NCBI GenBank assembly: GCA_027083815.1
Contig: JALWMR010000222.1
Location: forward strand, 1 to 32,721
Length of the DNA: 32,721 bases
Reading direction: 5' to 3'
Source: Thiotrichaceae bacterium
GTDB taxonomy: Bacteria > Pseudomonadota > Gammaproteobacteria > Thiotrichales > Thiotrichaceae
Notes under the pieces: model-generated
Databases searched by the model: none
Told to the model about the DNA's origin: nothing
What the model saw: only the letters and a program-made list of their open reading frames with translations
Shown here: positions 16,486-25,495 of the stretch, one piece after another
Position numbering within the stretch: position 1 is the first letter of the stretch
How the letters are laid out: each line of letters starts with the position of its first letter
Translations under genes and position numbers: made by a program

Positions 16486-17538
16486 CTAGAAATAGACCTG
16501 TTGATTAAAGATATTTTGTAGAAAATAAAGCCCCAAAATACAGACAATAGCCGAGATAATCGGCGTCAGCACCCAGCCAAAGCTAATGGAGCCCAATACG
16601 CGCCAGCGAATATTGGTGCTTCCTGTAAAAATACCGATACCGACAATAGCGCCTATCACGGCCTGAGAGCTGGAAACTGGCACCAGAGGAATGGTCGGTA
16701 ATCCATGGCCTTTTAGAAACTGCTCCAACCCTTGCGAAGCAAATAGAAATAGTACCAGGGAATGCGCGGTGACAACCACCCAGGCTGATACCGGCGACAA
16801 GGCAACAATATCTTGTCCTACCGTCATCATTACCCCTCTTGAATAAGTAAAAATACCAACAGCGATTGCCAGCGCACCCAGCAAAAAGAGCTGCTGAACC
16901 GATGTGAAAACAAATTTGTCGGCAATGACAAAATCGGTGAAGGGTGAAGATGAAACGAATACGCCCATCACATTAGCAATGTTATTAGCGCCGAGACTAT
17001 AAGCACCAAAAGCACCGGCTGCTATCAGGGCAAAGCGGGTATAAGCATCCAGGCGGATAAGGTGAATCTTGGCTTTTCTTATTATTCGTCTAACCATTAG
17101 ATACAAGGGTACAGCAATAAAACCAGCAATCACCGGACAGGCAACCCAGGTCAGCATAATTTTGGTTAGTGTTGCTGAATCGGTAGGCTTGCCACTGAAA
17201 ATATTCCAGCCAACAATAGCGCCAACAACGGCTTGACTGGTGGAAACGGGCAGACCGCGTTTAGTCATTACAAAAACGGTAATAGCAGCAGCCAGTGCCG
17301 CCATAAAAGCACCAGGCAAGGCATTGACAGCACCCAGTTTGCCCAGGGTATGCGATGCGCCAGCTCCCGAAATAACTGCTCCGAGAATAACAAAGATACT
17401 GGCAACAATAGCCGCCGTATAAAAACGAACCATGCCCGTGCCAACAGCTGTGCCAAAAATATTGGCGGCATCATTGGCGCCTAACGCAAAACCCAGTGCC
17501 AAGCCGCTTAACAGGAAGATCAATAGGGTAATATCCAT
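16486..17538 (-). CDS. Pit-family inorganic phosphate transporter
   Basis: 350 residues, about ten hydrophobic helices. The two inverted family halves are seen in GFALGANDAANIFGTAVGT near the N-terminus and YSLGANNIANVMGVFV in the second half. Each is followed later by a PVSTSQAVVGAIVG or PVSSSQAVIGAIVG loop. Such carriers take up phosphate, often as a metal-phosphate complex, with protons or sodium across the inner membrane. It is shorter than E. coli PitA (about 500) but typical of the compact version found next to DUF47 genes. It begins 2 bp after the DUF47 gene, forming a two-gene operon. No clear Pho box was seen upstream. Confidence 0.92.
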   Translation of the reverse strand: MDITLLIFLLSGLALGFALGANDAANIFGTAVGTGMVRFYTAAIVASIFVILGAVISGAGASHTLGKLGAVNALPGAFMAALAAAITVFVMTKRGLPVSTSQAVVGAIVGWNIFSGKPTDSATLTKIMLTWVACPVIAGFIAVPLYLMVRRIIRKAKIHLIRLDAYTRFALIAAGAFGAYSLGANNIANVMGVFVSSSPFTDFVIADKFVFTSVQQLFLLGALAIAVGIFTYSRGVMMTVGQDIVALSPVSAWVVVTAHSLVLFLFASQGLEQFLKGHGLPTIPLVPVSSSQAVIGAIVGIGIFTGSTNIRWRVLGSISFGWVLTPIISAIVCILGLYFLQNIFNQQVYF

Positions 17539-17540
17539 GT

Positions 17541-18209
17541 TTAAATTTTTCTTTTTATAGTGAGAATGGAGAGGATGTCGCTAATATCTTCAGCTTTATT
17601 CGCAAGCTCATCAATATGCTCAATGAAATAAGCCAGGTGTCTTTTTCGGGCTAAGCCCAAGGTGCTGGCAAAGATCTCACGCTGAACCCTGGTGCTGATC
17701 TGATCGGCTTCAGATTCATAAAACATCACTTTTGTAACATGGTCTCGAACCGCTTCAATATCTCTAAAGAACGAACGAACAGCTAATATAAGCGAGTCAA
17801 CGCACAAAATAGCGGTATCCGAAAGTTGTAGATAACCTTTATGATACACCTTGGGTATTTTAGGTGTTTGAATTGAAAAGCGAAATAGATTCGCTTCATA
17901 GATATTAATCAGGGCATCAACGTGTTCAAGCAGCTCTAAAACATCACCTCGAAATTCGGGAATAAGGGTATGTTCATATAATTTGGTTTCTATATCACGA
18001 CGGTAGCGGTCTGCTGATTCTTCAACTGTCAAAATACGCTGTAAATATTTTTCAAAATCATCGCAAGGCCCCTGATCGAAATAAACGAGCAAAGCACTGT
18101 TATAAATGAGCCCGGCTTCGGTAACCTTATCGAGAAACTGGTCGATTTGAGATTCCAGTTTTTTAGCGCGACCGAATAAGGAGGGAAAGCGACGGTTGGA
18201 TATATTCAT
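17541..18209 (-). CDS. DUF47 (PhoU-like) partner of the phosphate transporter
   Basis: 222 residues, all helical and without membrane segments. The pattern PSLFGRAKKLESQIDQFLDKV at the start, later ADRYRRDIETKLYEHTLIPEFRGDVLELLEHVD and the closing DISDILSILTIKRKI match the DUF47/TIGR00153 family, which shares the PhoU-type helical fold. These proteins are nearly always encoded beside a Pit transporter and are thought to regulate it. Here the transporter follows after 2 bp. GAGG stands about 11 bases before the ATG. The gene diverges from tctC across a 208-bp gap that must hold both promoters. Confidence 0.9.
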   Translation of the reverse strand: MNISNRRFPSLFGRAKKLESQIDQFLDKVTEAGLIYNSALLVYFDQGPCDDFEKYLQRILTVEESADRYRRDIETKLYEHTLIPEFRGDVLELLEHVDALINIYEANLFRFSIQTPKIPKVYHKGYLQLSDTAILCVDSLILAVRSFFRDIEAVRDHVTKVMFYESEADQISTRVQREIFASTLGLARKRHLAYFIEHIDELANKAEDISDILSILTIKRKI

Positions 18210-18417
18210 TTGGACTAGACCTCAGTTATTATTATTGGATCATTCGAGTCTCTTATAGTAGTAAATAAGAAAGTTTGCACAAAAAACAAAACATCTCTCT
18301 TTTTAGATTTGAATAATCAATATTCATAAACTGTACTATACTCATGAAGATTTGTTGATAAATATTAATATAAGTCATTGGTTAATAAGGATTTTAGAAA
18401 AATAAGGAGAGTACAGA

Positions 18418-19365
18418 ATGAAAACAGGTTTTACTAAATTAGCAATATTAACAACCCTTTTTGTTTCATCACTGGTTTTTGCTGGTGACTACCCATCGGA
18501 GCCTATAACCGTTATTGTGCCCTCCAAGGCGGGTGGCTCAACCGACAGAACAGCAAGGATGCTTACTGAAATTGCCGAAAAACATAATAAAGGCTACGAA
18601 TTTGTCATTAAAAATATTCCCGGGTCTGGCGGTCAAAAAGGTTTTGAAGCAATCAATCGCGCCAAACCGGATGGCTATACAATAGGCCTGGTTTTTACAC
18701 CTCAGCTAGTGGCGCATATTGCTTCGAAGCGTGCCAAGTATAATTTGGATAGCTTCCGTATTTTGGGCAATGTTGCACAAGACCCGGCAATCGTGGTGGT
18801 TCCAAAGGATAGTAAAATTAAAAATCTTGGCGATTTAGCAAAAACAGCCAAGGAAAATACTTTAACGGTTGCGGTAAACGGTATTGGCTCGGATGATTTC
18901 CTCGCAGCTAAAGCATTCGAATCGAAGGCAGGCGTTACCTTTAATCTTTTACCTACAAAAGGTTCAACCGAGCAGAAAGCAGGGATCTTAGGTGGTCATG
19001 TTGATGCTGCCTTTATGAACTTGTCGCAAATGATTGCCCAGCATAAAGCGGGGGATGCACATATTATTGCACTGCTTGCCAAAGAACGCAGTGACAAGCT
19101 GCCTGATATGCCAACCAGTAAAGAGCAAGGTTATGAGGTTTATATGACCGCAACGCGTGGTCTTGTAGCCCCGGCAAAAGTTGACGCAGCTACGCTTGAT
19201 AAGCTGGAAGCGATGTTTGCCAAAGTAATGGCAGATGATGAGTTTAAAGCCAAAGCGACCAAAGGCAATATTCAGTTGCTTCCCATGACAGGCAAAGAAT
19301 ATGGCGAATACTTAAAAGGTCTTCAGGCTGATACACAGGCGGTTTATGATAAAGCCCCCTGGTAA
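18418..19365 (+). CDS. tctC: TctC-type periplasmic substrate-binding protein
   Basis: 315 residues with a signal peptide (MKTGFTKLAILTTLFVSSLV, cut after FA). Family features are YPSEPITVIVPSKAGGSTDR at the mature N-terminus, the KNIPGSGGQKGFEAINRAKPDGYTIG segment, and a later GHVDAAFMNLSQM. It binds a carboxylate in the periplasm for a tripartite tricarboxylate transporter. The ligand is not predictable from sequence because this family is very diverse. AGGAG stands just before the ATG. It is the first of three genes, tctC-tctB-tctA. No linked TctDE regulator is visible. Confidence 0.92.
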   Translation: MKTGFTKLAILTTLFVSSLVFAGDYPSEPITVIVPSKAGGSTDRTARMLTEIAEKHNKGYEFVIKNIPGSGGQKGFEAINRAKPDGYTIGLVFTPQLVAHIASKRAKYNLDSFRILGNVAQDPAIVVVPKDSKIKNLGDLAKTAKENTLTVAVNGIGSDDFLAAKAFESKAGVTFNLLPTKGSTEQKAGILGGHVDAAFMNLSQMIAQHKAGDAHIIALLAKERSDKLPDMPTSKEQGYEVYMTATRGLVAPAKVDAATLDKLEAMFAKVMADDEFKAKATKGNIQLLPMTGKEYGEYLKGLQADTQAVYDKAPW

Positions 19366-19383
19366 TTTTTAAGGGCACCTGAC

Positions 19384-19827
19384 ATGACCAAAAAGTATAT
19401 TGATTTAGCAGTACTTCTTTTTTTTGTCGTGATGGCAGTGTTGTTATACAACAGCACCGCCAGTTACACCGGCATCGCCAAAACAACCTCAGCGTATTAC
19501 GTAAAGTTTCTTGCCGTCTTTATCGGGGGACTTAGCGTTATCCAATTGGCAATTAATCTATTTAGAGACAAGAATAATTACCGGTTGCATCTGAGCCAAC
19601 ATTACCCCCGCTTTCTTGGGCTATTAATCATGCTGATTATTTTTGCTCTGGTTTTTGAGCATTTGGGTTTCTTTGTTTCAGCGGCGGTTTTTATTCCGGT
19701 TGTTGCCCTCATTTTAGGTTATAAAAACTATCTAACCATAATCATAACGACGGTTTCAGTACTGGCTTTTGTCTATTTAATATTCATAAAGTTGTTATCG
19801 GTTAACCTTCCCGGGTTTAACTTCTAG
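19384..19827 (+). CDS. tctB: TctB-type small membrane subunit
   Basis: 147 residues with four hydrophobic segments (DLAVLLFFVVMAVLLYN, FLAVFIGGLSVIQLAI, FLGLLIMLIIFALVFEHLGF, and IIITTVSVLAFVYLIFIKLL), the usual layout of TctB. It shows the typical GFFVSAAVFIPVVALILGYKN stretch. With TctA it forms the inner-membrane part of the carboxylate transporter. It lies 18 bp after tctC and 61 bp before tctA. Sequence conservation in this family is low, so the call leans on position. Confidence 0.88.
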   Translation: MTKKYIDLAVLLFFVVMAVLLYNSTASYTGIAKTTSAYYVKFLAVFIGGLSVIQLAINLFRDKNNYRLHLSQHYPRFLGLLIMLIIFALVFEHLGFFVSAAVFIPVVALILGYKNYLTIIITTVSVLAFVYLIFIKLLSVNLPGFNF

Positions 19828-19888
19828 GTGACTATTCAAGGTTACATCACAGCTACACACTTTACCTTCTCCAACTGAGGTTTTCAGG

Positions 19889-21385
19889 ATGATGGAATAT
19901 ATCAGTATTGTTTTTCAGCCAATCTCCCTTTTTACGATTCTCCTCGGTACGGTCGCGGGCGTGGCAATTGGGGGTATGCCAGGCCTGACTGCCACAATGG
20001 CTGTGGGATTACTGGTACCTTTTACTTATACAATGGATCCAACCATGGGGCTTATGCTGCTTGGAGGGATTTATTGTGGCGCGATGTATGGTGGATCAAT
20101 CCCTGCCATTTTATTGAATACGCCCGGTACGCCCGCAGCGGTTGCAACGGCCATAGAAGGCTTCCCCATGAGTCAAAAAGGCAAGGCGGGGCTGGCCTTA
20201 AAAGTATCCGTTGTAGCCTCTTTTGTGGGTGGCTCTTTTTCAGTACTGGTATTACTGTTATTTGCACCATTACTTGCTCAGCAGGCATTAAAGTTTGGCC
20301 CGGCAGAAACCTTTTTGCTGGCACTTATGGGGCTTGCCGGAATTATCTCTATTGCAGATGAAAATAGCTCACTAATTAAGGCTCTGATAGCTGGATTACT
20401 GGGAATGATAATTGCCGTAGTGGGAACAGATGATATGTCTGGTAGTTTACGCTATACCATGGGCTACATTGAACTAATCGATGGCATTGATTTTATGCCG
20501 GCGCTGATTGGATTATTCTCCATGATCCAGATGCTGGAACTGGCAGGCATGCGCAAAAAACATGAAATAGACATGTCTGCCTTGCATAAAAAACAAAAAA
20601 GTGAACCGATGCCCAAAGGTATTACAAAACATATCGCACTGGGGTCAGGAACCGGAACAGTGATCGGTGTACTCCCCGGTGAGGGCGCAACCATTGCTGC
20701 CTTTATTTCCTACAATATCTCAAAACGTATTTCCAGAACCAAAGAGTTGTTTGGTAAAGGCAACCCCGAGGGCATTGCTGCGGCAGAAAGTGGCAATAAT
20801 GGCTGTGTCGGTGGATCGCTGGTGCCCACGCTAACCTTGGGTATTCCGGGTAACTCAGTTGCAGCGGCATTAATGGGAGCTTTTATTATTCATGGCATGA
20901 TTCCCGGACCCGACTTGTTCAATGAATATGCCGATAGAACATACCCCTTTATAATTTCACTGTTCATTGCCAATCTGGTTTTTTTAGGTGTTGGTTTAAC
21001 CGTTGCGCCTTATCTGGCCAAGATCGCACTAATACCGCCGGCAATACTTGTCCCAGTGGTAAGTGCTTTTGCTGTACTGGGTTCTTATGCATTAAACAAT
21101 TCTGTTTTTGACATTTACTTAATGATTGCCTTTGCCATTTTTGGATTACTACTCAAAAAGCTGAACTTTTCGTTAGAGGCCCTGATACTCGGTCTAATTC
21201 TTGGACCCATTGCAGAAGGTGGCTTTACTCAAGGTATGATTATCGGCAAAGGGTCGCCCTGGATATTTTTTGAAAGCCCCATCGCTAAAATAATGTGGGT
21301 TATAATCCTGTTACTGTTGATTCCGCCACTTTATTCTTATTTTAAGCATACCAGCTTACTGAAAACACCCGATGCCGAGACGTAA
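19889..21385 (+). CDS. tctA: TctA-type large membrane subunit
   Basis: 498 residues, the normal length, with about ten to twelve hydrophobic segments. The family signature is near the N-terminus: GVAIGGMPGLTATMAVGLLVP and YGGSIPAILLNTPGTPAAVATAIEG. A second, inverted-like half contains GVLPGEGATIAAFISYN and GNPEGIAAAESGNN followed by LTLGIPGNSVAAALMGA. It carries out ion-driven uptake of the ligand delivered by TctC. Two ATGs in tandem at 19889 and 19892 are both possible starts; GAGG lies eight bases before the first. A 72-bp spacer then leads into the M2 element copy B. Confidence 0.94.
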   Translation: MMEYISIVFQPISLFTILLGTVAGVAIGGMPGLTATMAVGLLVPFTYTMDPTMGLMLLGGIYCGAMYGGSIPAILLNTPGTPAAVATAIEGFPMSQKGKAGLALKVSVVASFVGGSFSVLVLLLFAPLLAQQALKFGPAETFLLALMGLAGIISIADENSSLIKALIAGLLGMIIAVVGTDDMSGSLRYTMGYIELIDGIDFMPALIGLFSMIQMLELAGMRKKHEIDMSALHKKQKSEPMPKGITKHIALGSGTGTVIGVLPGEGATIAAFISYNISKRISRTKELFGKGNPEGIAAAESGNNGCVGGSLVPTLTLGIPGNSVAAALMGAFIIHGMIPGPDLFNEYADRTYPFIISLFIANLVFLGVGLTVAPYLAKIALIPPAILVPVVSAFAVLGSYALNNSVFDIYLMIAFAIFGLLLKKLNFSLEALILGLILGPIAEGGFTQGMIIGKGSPWIFFESPIAKIMWVIILLLLIPPLYSYFKHTSLLKTPDAET

Positions 21386-21457
21386 AGAAGTTTAATTCTG
21401 TAACGCCTAAATGCCTCTGTATGTTGGCTAATTGATAACGGTGTTCTATAATGTTCC

Positions 21458-21726
21458 TTAAGGAACCTTTGAACAACCTAGGTGAATTCTGGCAACGCCA
21501 AATTTTCAGGATCAAGGCATGCGAGCTTAGAATGCTTATTGCCTTGTGAGCGAACATAACGCAGAGGCTGAGAATTTGGCTAAGCCCCACAGGGTAAGCC
21601 TCTAAGGCATCATCTCCGTTGTTGCACTTTTTATGAAGGCAGTAAGCATTCATTTCAAAGCGCGCCTAGGATATGATGCCTTAGAGACTTACAGAATTTC
21701 ATCTAGGTTATTCAGAGATTCCTTAA
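21458..21726 (-). mobile_element. M2 element, copy B (269 bp, inverted relative to copy A)
   Basis: It has the same length as copy A and similar ends, here imperfect: TTAAGGAACCTTTGAACAAC on the left against TTAAGGAATCTCTGAATAAC on the complement of the right end. The interior matches copy A in reverse complement, including the CCTCTAAGGCATCAT arm, the CCTAGG site and the GCACTT hairpin. In that hairpin one arm has changed C to T where the other changed G to A, so pairing is preserved. It fills most of the space between tctA and the AP2-like gene. Confidence 0.8.
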
Positions 21727-21777
21727 TTGAACAAGAAATTGCTCAATTTATTTATCTCCCAAAAAAGTAGCTATAAA

Positions 21778-22374
21778 ATGACAATTCGTGAATATAAGCC
21801 CGGCGAACACAAGGCGGGCTTCATTGGCCTAAGAGTGGTAGTCAATGTTGGCGGTAAATACCTCCAGAAATATTATAACTTTAGAAAAGTCGAAACCGAT
21901 GAAGAAATAGAACAACTTCGCAAAGAAGCAGAACAGCAAAATAATGTCTGGAACATGGAACGTATTCTTGTTCAGTCAAAAAAAGACATGGATTGCAGAG
22001 AAAAGCGACGTGTTTCATCTGCCTACACAACCGGTGTATCGGGCATTAAAATGAAGTTTATTAGCACCTCAAAGGCCAAATCAGACAACAAAAAACGCTA
22101 CTATACACCTTATTTTCTTGTTTCCGGGTCTACCAATGGCAAGCGCTTTATCAAACCCTTTAATATAATACGTTTCGGTTATGATATGGCCTGGTTGAAA
22201 GCAGTAAGCTTTTATGCCGAAAAGAAAAGTCTCGCAAACTACTCACATTTACTGGAAAGAAAGCCCCCTGTAGAGCAATTTTATGTCATCTACAAATATC
22301 AGCGCTCATTAGGGCATGATATTCCACTAAGGCGGCTTCCAGAAGAGCTTGATCCTGCTCCGGTAGCAGATTAA
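21778..22374 (+). CDS. AP2-like domain protein of unknown role
   Basis: 198 residues from the ATG at 21778. A TTG at 21727, immediately after the M2 element end, would add 17 residues; neither start has a convincing ribosome site. The sequence is basic and lacks membrane segments. The part TTGVSGIKMKFISTS...RYYTPYFLVSG, then GKRFIKPFNIIRFGYDMAW with following AVSFYAEKK, resembles the beta-strand-rich AP2 DNA-binding fold. An earlier stretch (GFIGLRVVVNVGGKYLQKYY) may be a second, degenerate unit. AP2 domains in bacteria occur in homing endonucleases and in small proteins of unknown role. No nuclease domain is present here. It stands alone between an M2 element and ilvD. Function unknown and family call tentative. 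Confidence 0.6.
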   Translation: MTIREYKPGEHKAGFIGLRVVVNVGGKYLQKYYNFRKVETDEEIEQLRKEAEQQNNVWNMERILVQSKKDMDCREKRRVSSAYTTGVSGIKMKFISTSKAKSDNKKRYYTPYFLVSGSTNGKRFIKPFNIIRFGYDMAWLKAVSFYAEKKSLANYSHLLERKPPVEQFYVIYKYQRSLGHDIPLRRLPEELDPAPVAD

Positions 22375-22413
22375 GAGCAATTTGAGCCCTGATCAAGCTT
22401 TCTATAAATACTC

Positions 22414-22450
22414 TAAAAGTACACCCCCCACCTTTTTTGCCCTTTTGTCG
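22414..22450 (-). repeat. G-run hairpin repeat, copy 5
   Basis: On the minus strand: CGACAAAAGGGC, AAAAAAGGT, G6TGT, ACTTTTA. It lies between the AP2-like gene and ilvD, with its C-rich strand on the coding side, 86 bp before the ilvD start. Confidence 0.8.
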
Positions 22451-22536
22451 CTCAAATCACCTTATTTTCGTGTTCTTAACTATCTTTACGTGGCAAAATA
22501 TCCTTATCCATAAAATCCAAAGCTCAGGAAAGACCC

Positions 22537-24387
22537 ATGCCAGAATATCGCTCACGTACATCCACTCATGGCCGCAATATGGCAGGCGCACGTGCCTTAT
22601 GGCGTGCCACAGGCATGAAAGATGATGATTTCAGCAAACCTATCATTGCGATTGCCAATTCATTTACTCAATTTGTACCCGGTCATGTCCATCTAAAAGA
22701 TATGGGACAACTGGTCGCCCGAGAAATCGAAAAAGCGGGTGGCGTTGCCAAAGAGTTCAACACCATTGCCGTCGATGATGGCATCGCCATGGGGCACGAT
22801 GGGATGCTCTATAGCCTACCCTCACGTGAGATTATTTCGGACTCGGTCGAATACATGGTCAATGCACATTGTGCTGATGCTCTGGTGTGTATTTCAAACT
22901 GTGACAAAATTACACCGGGTATGTTAAACGCTGCATTGCGCTTAAACATACCAACTATTTTTGTTTCTGGCGGCCCCATGGAATCGGGTAAAGCAATAAT
23001 CAATGAACACGAAGTTCATCTTGATCTTGTTGATGCTATGGTATCCGCCGCCGATCCGAAAGAATCGGATGAAGAGGTGTTGACCATAGAGCGTTCCGCC
23101 TGCCCTACCTGCGGCTCCTGTTCGGGCATGTTTACGGCTAATTCAATGAACTGTCTTACCGAAGCATTAGGGCTAGCCCTACCGGGCAATGGCTCTTTAC
23201 TGGCAACCCATGCTGATAGAGAAGAGCTATTTTTAACCGCCGCACGTACCATTATGGATTTAACGCATCGTTATTATAAAGAGGATGATGAAAGCGCCCT
23301 GCCCCGCAGTATCGCTAGCTTTAAAGCCTTTGAAAATGCCATGTGTCTGGATATTACCATGGGTGGCTCTACCAATACGGTTCTTCATCTCCTGGCGGCG
23401 GCGCATGCGGCCGAAGTTGATTTCACTATGGATGATATGGATCGTCTGTCTCGTATTGTGCCAAACTTGAGCAAGGTTGCACCAGCCACACAATTATTCC
23501 ACATGGAAGATGTACATCGCGCTGGCGGTGTCTTCCGTATATTGGGTGAGCTTGAACGCGGCGGCATGCTGCACACTGAATGCCCAACGGTACACTCTGC
23601 CAGCATGGGCGAAGCCTTACAAACCTGGGATATTGCCCGCAACCCTTCAGAAGAAGTGCAAACTTTTTACAAAGCGGCACCCGGTAATATCCCCACGCAA
23701 ACAGCCTTTAGTCAAAACAAACGTTGGGATTCGCTTGATCTGGATAAGATCAATGGCTGTGTCCATGATATTGAACACGCTTATTCAAAAGACGGTGGTC
23801 TTGCGGTGCTTTATGGCAATATCGCCCAGGATGGCTGTATTGTTAAAACGGCCGGCGTTGATGAGAACAGCCTGAGATTTTCAGGGCGCGCGCGCGTTTA
23901 TGAGTCACAAGACGATGCGGTTAAAGCCATTCTTGATGACCAGATTGTTGAAGGGGATGTGGTTGTTATTATTTATGAAGGTCCGAAAGGCGGTCCTGGA
24001 ATGCAGGAAATGCTGTACCCAACAAGCTATCTAAAATCAAAAGGTTTGGGCAAGGCTTGCGCCTTGATTACCGATGGTCGTTTTTCTGGCGGCACATCAG
24101 GGCTATCAATCGGTCATTGCTCACCTGAGGCAGCTGAAGGTGGTGCTATTGGCCTTATTGAAGAAGGCGATACCATTGATATTGATATTCCAAATCGCAA
24201 AATATCATTAGCGATTAGTGATACCGAGCTTGGCGAGCGCCGCACCAGGATGGAAGCTAAAGGAAAGGATGCATGGAAACCCGCACCACGCCCACGAAAC
24301 GTTACACCAGCCTTAAGAGCTTATGCTGCCATGGCAACATCAGCAGCAAAAGGAGCTGTGAGGGATGTTTCGCAGTGCGAGAAGTAA
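22537..24387 (+). CDS. ilvD: Dihydroxy-acid dehydratase
   Basis: 616 residues, the family's usual length. It dehydrates 2,3-dihydroxy-isovalerate and 2,3-dihydroxy-3-methylvalerate in valine and isoleucine synthesis. Cluster ligands are visible as Cys122 ([12 protein letters not shown]) and Cys195 ([18 protein letters not shown]), the IlvD/Edd signature regions for a 2Fe-2S cluster. Later motifs [25 protein letters not shown] and [16 protein letters not shown] are all present. AGGAAAG lies just upstream of the ATG. It stands alone; no ilv leader peptide or other ilv gene was found. A G-run repeat follows the stop, in the convergent gap to gpsA. Confidence 0.97.
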   Translation: MPEYRSRTSTHGRNMAGARALWRATGMKDDDFSKPIIAIANSFTQFVPGHVHLKDMGQLVAREIEKAGGVAKEFNTIAVDDGIAMGHDGMLYSLPSREIISDSVEYMVNAHCADALVCISNCDKITPGMLNAALRLNIPTIFVSGGPMESGKAIINEHEVHLDLVDAMVSAADPKESDEEVLTIERSACPTCGSCSGMFTANSMNCLTEALGLALPGNGSLLATHADREELFLTAARTIMDLTHRYYKEDDESALPRSIASFKAFENAMCLDITMGGSTNTVLHLLAAAHAAEVDFTMDDMDRLSRIVPNLSKVAPATQLFHMEDVHRAGGVFRILGELERGGMLHTECPTVHSASMGEALQTWDIARNPSEEVQTFYKAAPGNIPTQTAFSQNKRWDSLDLDKINGCVHDIEHAYSKDGGLAVLYGNIAQDGCIVKTAGVDENSLRFSGRARVYESQDDAVKAILDDQIVEGDVVVIIYEGPKGGPGMQEMLYPTSYLKSKGLGKACALITDGRFSGGTSGLSIGHCSPEAAEGGAIGLIEEGDTIDIDIPNRKISLAISDTELGERRTRMEAKGKDAWKPAPRPRNVTPALRAYAAMATSAAKGAVRDVSQCEK

Positions 24388-24404
24388 TCACACCGCCTAA
24401 AAAG

Positions 24405-24443
24405 GAGAAAACGCCTAAAAAGGTGGGGGGTGTACTTTTTAAA
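24405..24443 (+). repeat. G-run hairpin repeat, copy 6, with an adjacent 18-bp tandem duplication
   Basis: GAGAAAACGCC, TAAAAAGGT, G6TGT, ACTTTTTA. The segment CGCCTAAAAAGG occurs twice, at 24394-24405 and 24412-24423, so the left part of the repeat was duplicated in tandem. It lies between the converging ends of ilvD and gpsA and may act as a shared terminator region. Confidence 0.75.
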
Positions 24444-24455
24444 GCACTTTTTCGC

Positions 24456-24486
24456 TTAAGGAAGCCCTGATTAAATTAGAATTCTG
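24456..24486 (+). repeat. Single M2 end next to the gpsA stop
   Basis: TTAAGGAAGCCCTGATTAAA followed by GAATTCTG matches the first ~30 bases of the M2 elements (TTAAGGAGACACTGATTAAG, then AATTCTG). No second end is present before gpsA. The match overlaps the last codons and stop of the minus-strand gpsA gene. It may be a remnant left by deletion. Confidence 0.5.
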
Positions 24487-25489
24487 ACTTGATTTGCCTT
24501 GCAAGCAACTCTTTCACTGCCTGTTTTGGCTCCAGGCCTTTATATATAACTTTATGCACCGCTTCACAAATTGGCATCTCAACCTTGGCTCGTTGTGCCA
24601 ATAGGCCAATACAGTGGGATGATTTTGCGCCTTCTACCGCTTGTCCTATTTCTGCAATCGCCTCTTCAACGCCCTTACCTTGTCCAAGTGCCAACCCTAA
24701 GCGTCGGTTTCTTGACTGGTTATCAGTACAGGTTAGCACCAAATCTCCGACACCTGCCAAGCCCATAATGGTTTCACTCCTGGCCCCCATGCTGGTTGCA
24801 AGACGCATAATCTCAGCCAGACCACGGGTAATAATAGCAGCGCGCGCATTGGCACCAAAGCCTAGCCCATCAGAAATTCCGGCGGCAATTGCCAATACAT
24901 TTTTAACCGCACCGCCTAGTTCGACACCCAATACATCATCACAGGTATAAACGCGGTAGTTACCACCTTGAAAAGCAGAAGCAATTCTTTGCGCCAGTTC
25001 AGGGGTTGATGCGGCTGCTGTCATGGCAGAGGGCAAGCCTTTTGCCACTTCAAGCGCAAAGGTTGGCCCAGAAACAAGACCATATTGGATATCACCATCT
25101 AACTCTTCCAGCAAAACCTCATGCAAAAGTTTTCCTGTACCAACCTCAAGCCCTTTTGTTGCCCAAAAAATGCTGTGGGACTTACTTAATAAAGGCTTTA
25201 ATTTTTTTAACAGGTAACGAAAGCCATGACTGGGAATAACAATTAGCTGGTTCTGCGCATGATTTACCATTGCTTCGATAGAATCTGTGCAATGAAGATT
25301 ATCTGGAAAAGAAATTCCGGGAAGGTAGTTTACATTTTCACGCTTGCGCTCATAAAGCGCCGTATGCTCCGGGTTATAATCCCAGAGCAATACATCAATG
25401 CCATTACGTGCAAGCTGTAATGCCAAAGCAGTACCCCATGAGCCGGCCCCATAAACCGAAATTTTATCAGGACGCTCAAGGGCACTCAT
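24476..25489 (-). CDS. gpsA: NAD(P)-dependent glycerol-3-phosphate dehydrogenase
   Basis: 337 residues. It makes sn-glycerol-3-phosphate from dihydroxyacetone phosphate for phospholipid synthesis in the cytoplasm. The nucleotide fold VYGAGSWGTALALQLARNG is at the N-terminus. ATKGLE and SGPTFALEVAKGLPSA follow, and GAVKNVLAIAAGISDGLGFGANARAA carries the catalytic Lys. It is last in yibN-grxC-secB-gpsA, an order conserved in gammaproteobacteria, and begins 6 bp after secB. The final residues (SEF) and the stop overlap an M2-type end, so the extreme C-terminus may be altered relative to relatives. Confidence 0.96.
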   Translation of the reverse strand: MSALERPDKISVYGAGSWGTALALQLARNGIDVLLWDYNPEHTALYERKRENVNYLPGISFPDNLHCTDSIEAMVNHAQNQLIVIPSHGFRYLLKKLKPLLSKSHSIFWATKGLEVGTGKLLHEVLLEELDGDIQYGLVSGPTFALEVAKGLPSAMTAAASTPELAQRIASAFQGGNYRVYTCDDVLGVELGGAVKNVLAIAAGISDGLGFGANARAAIITRGLAEIMRLATSMGARSETIMGLAGVGDLVLTCTDNQSRNRRLGLALGQGKGVEEAIAEIGQAVEGAKSSHCIGLLAQRAKVEMPICEAVHKVIYKGLEPKQAVKELLARQIKSEF

Positions 25490-25495
25490 ATCGGA

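Noticed and set aside
18210-18417. Pho box before the DUF47-Pit operon
   Set aside because: No CTGTCAT-like direct repeats with 11-bp spacing were found in the divergent gap.
22437-22625. Short frame before ilvD as a branched-chain amino acid leader peptide
   Set aside because: It has some Ile, Leu and Val but no dense run of control codons, starts with TTG, overlaps the ilvD start out of frame, and no terminator/antiterminator pair was seen.
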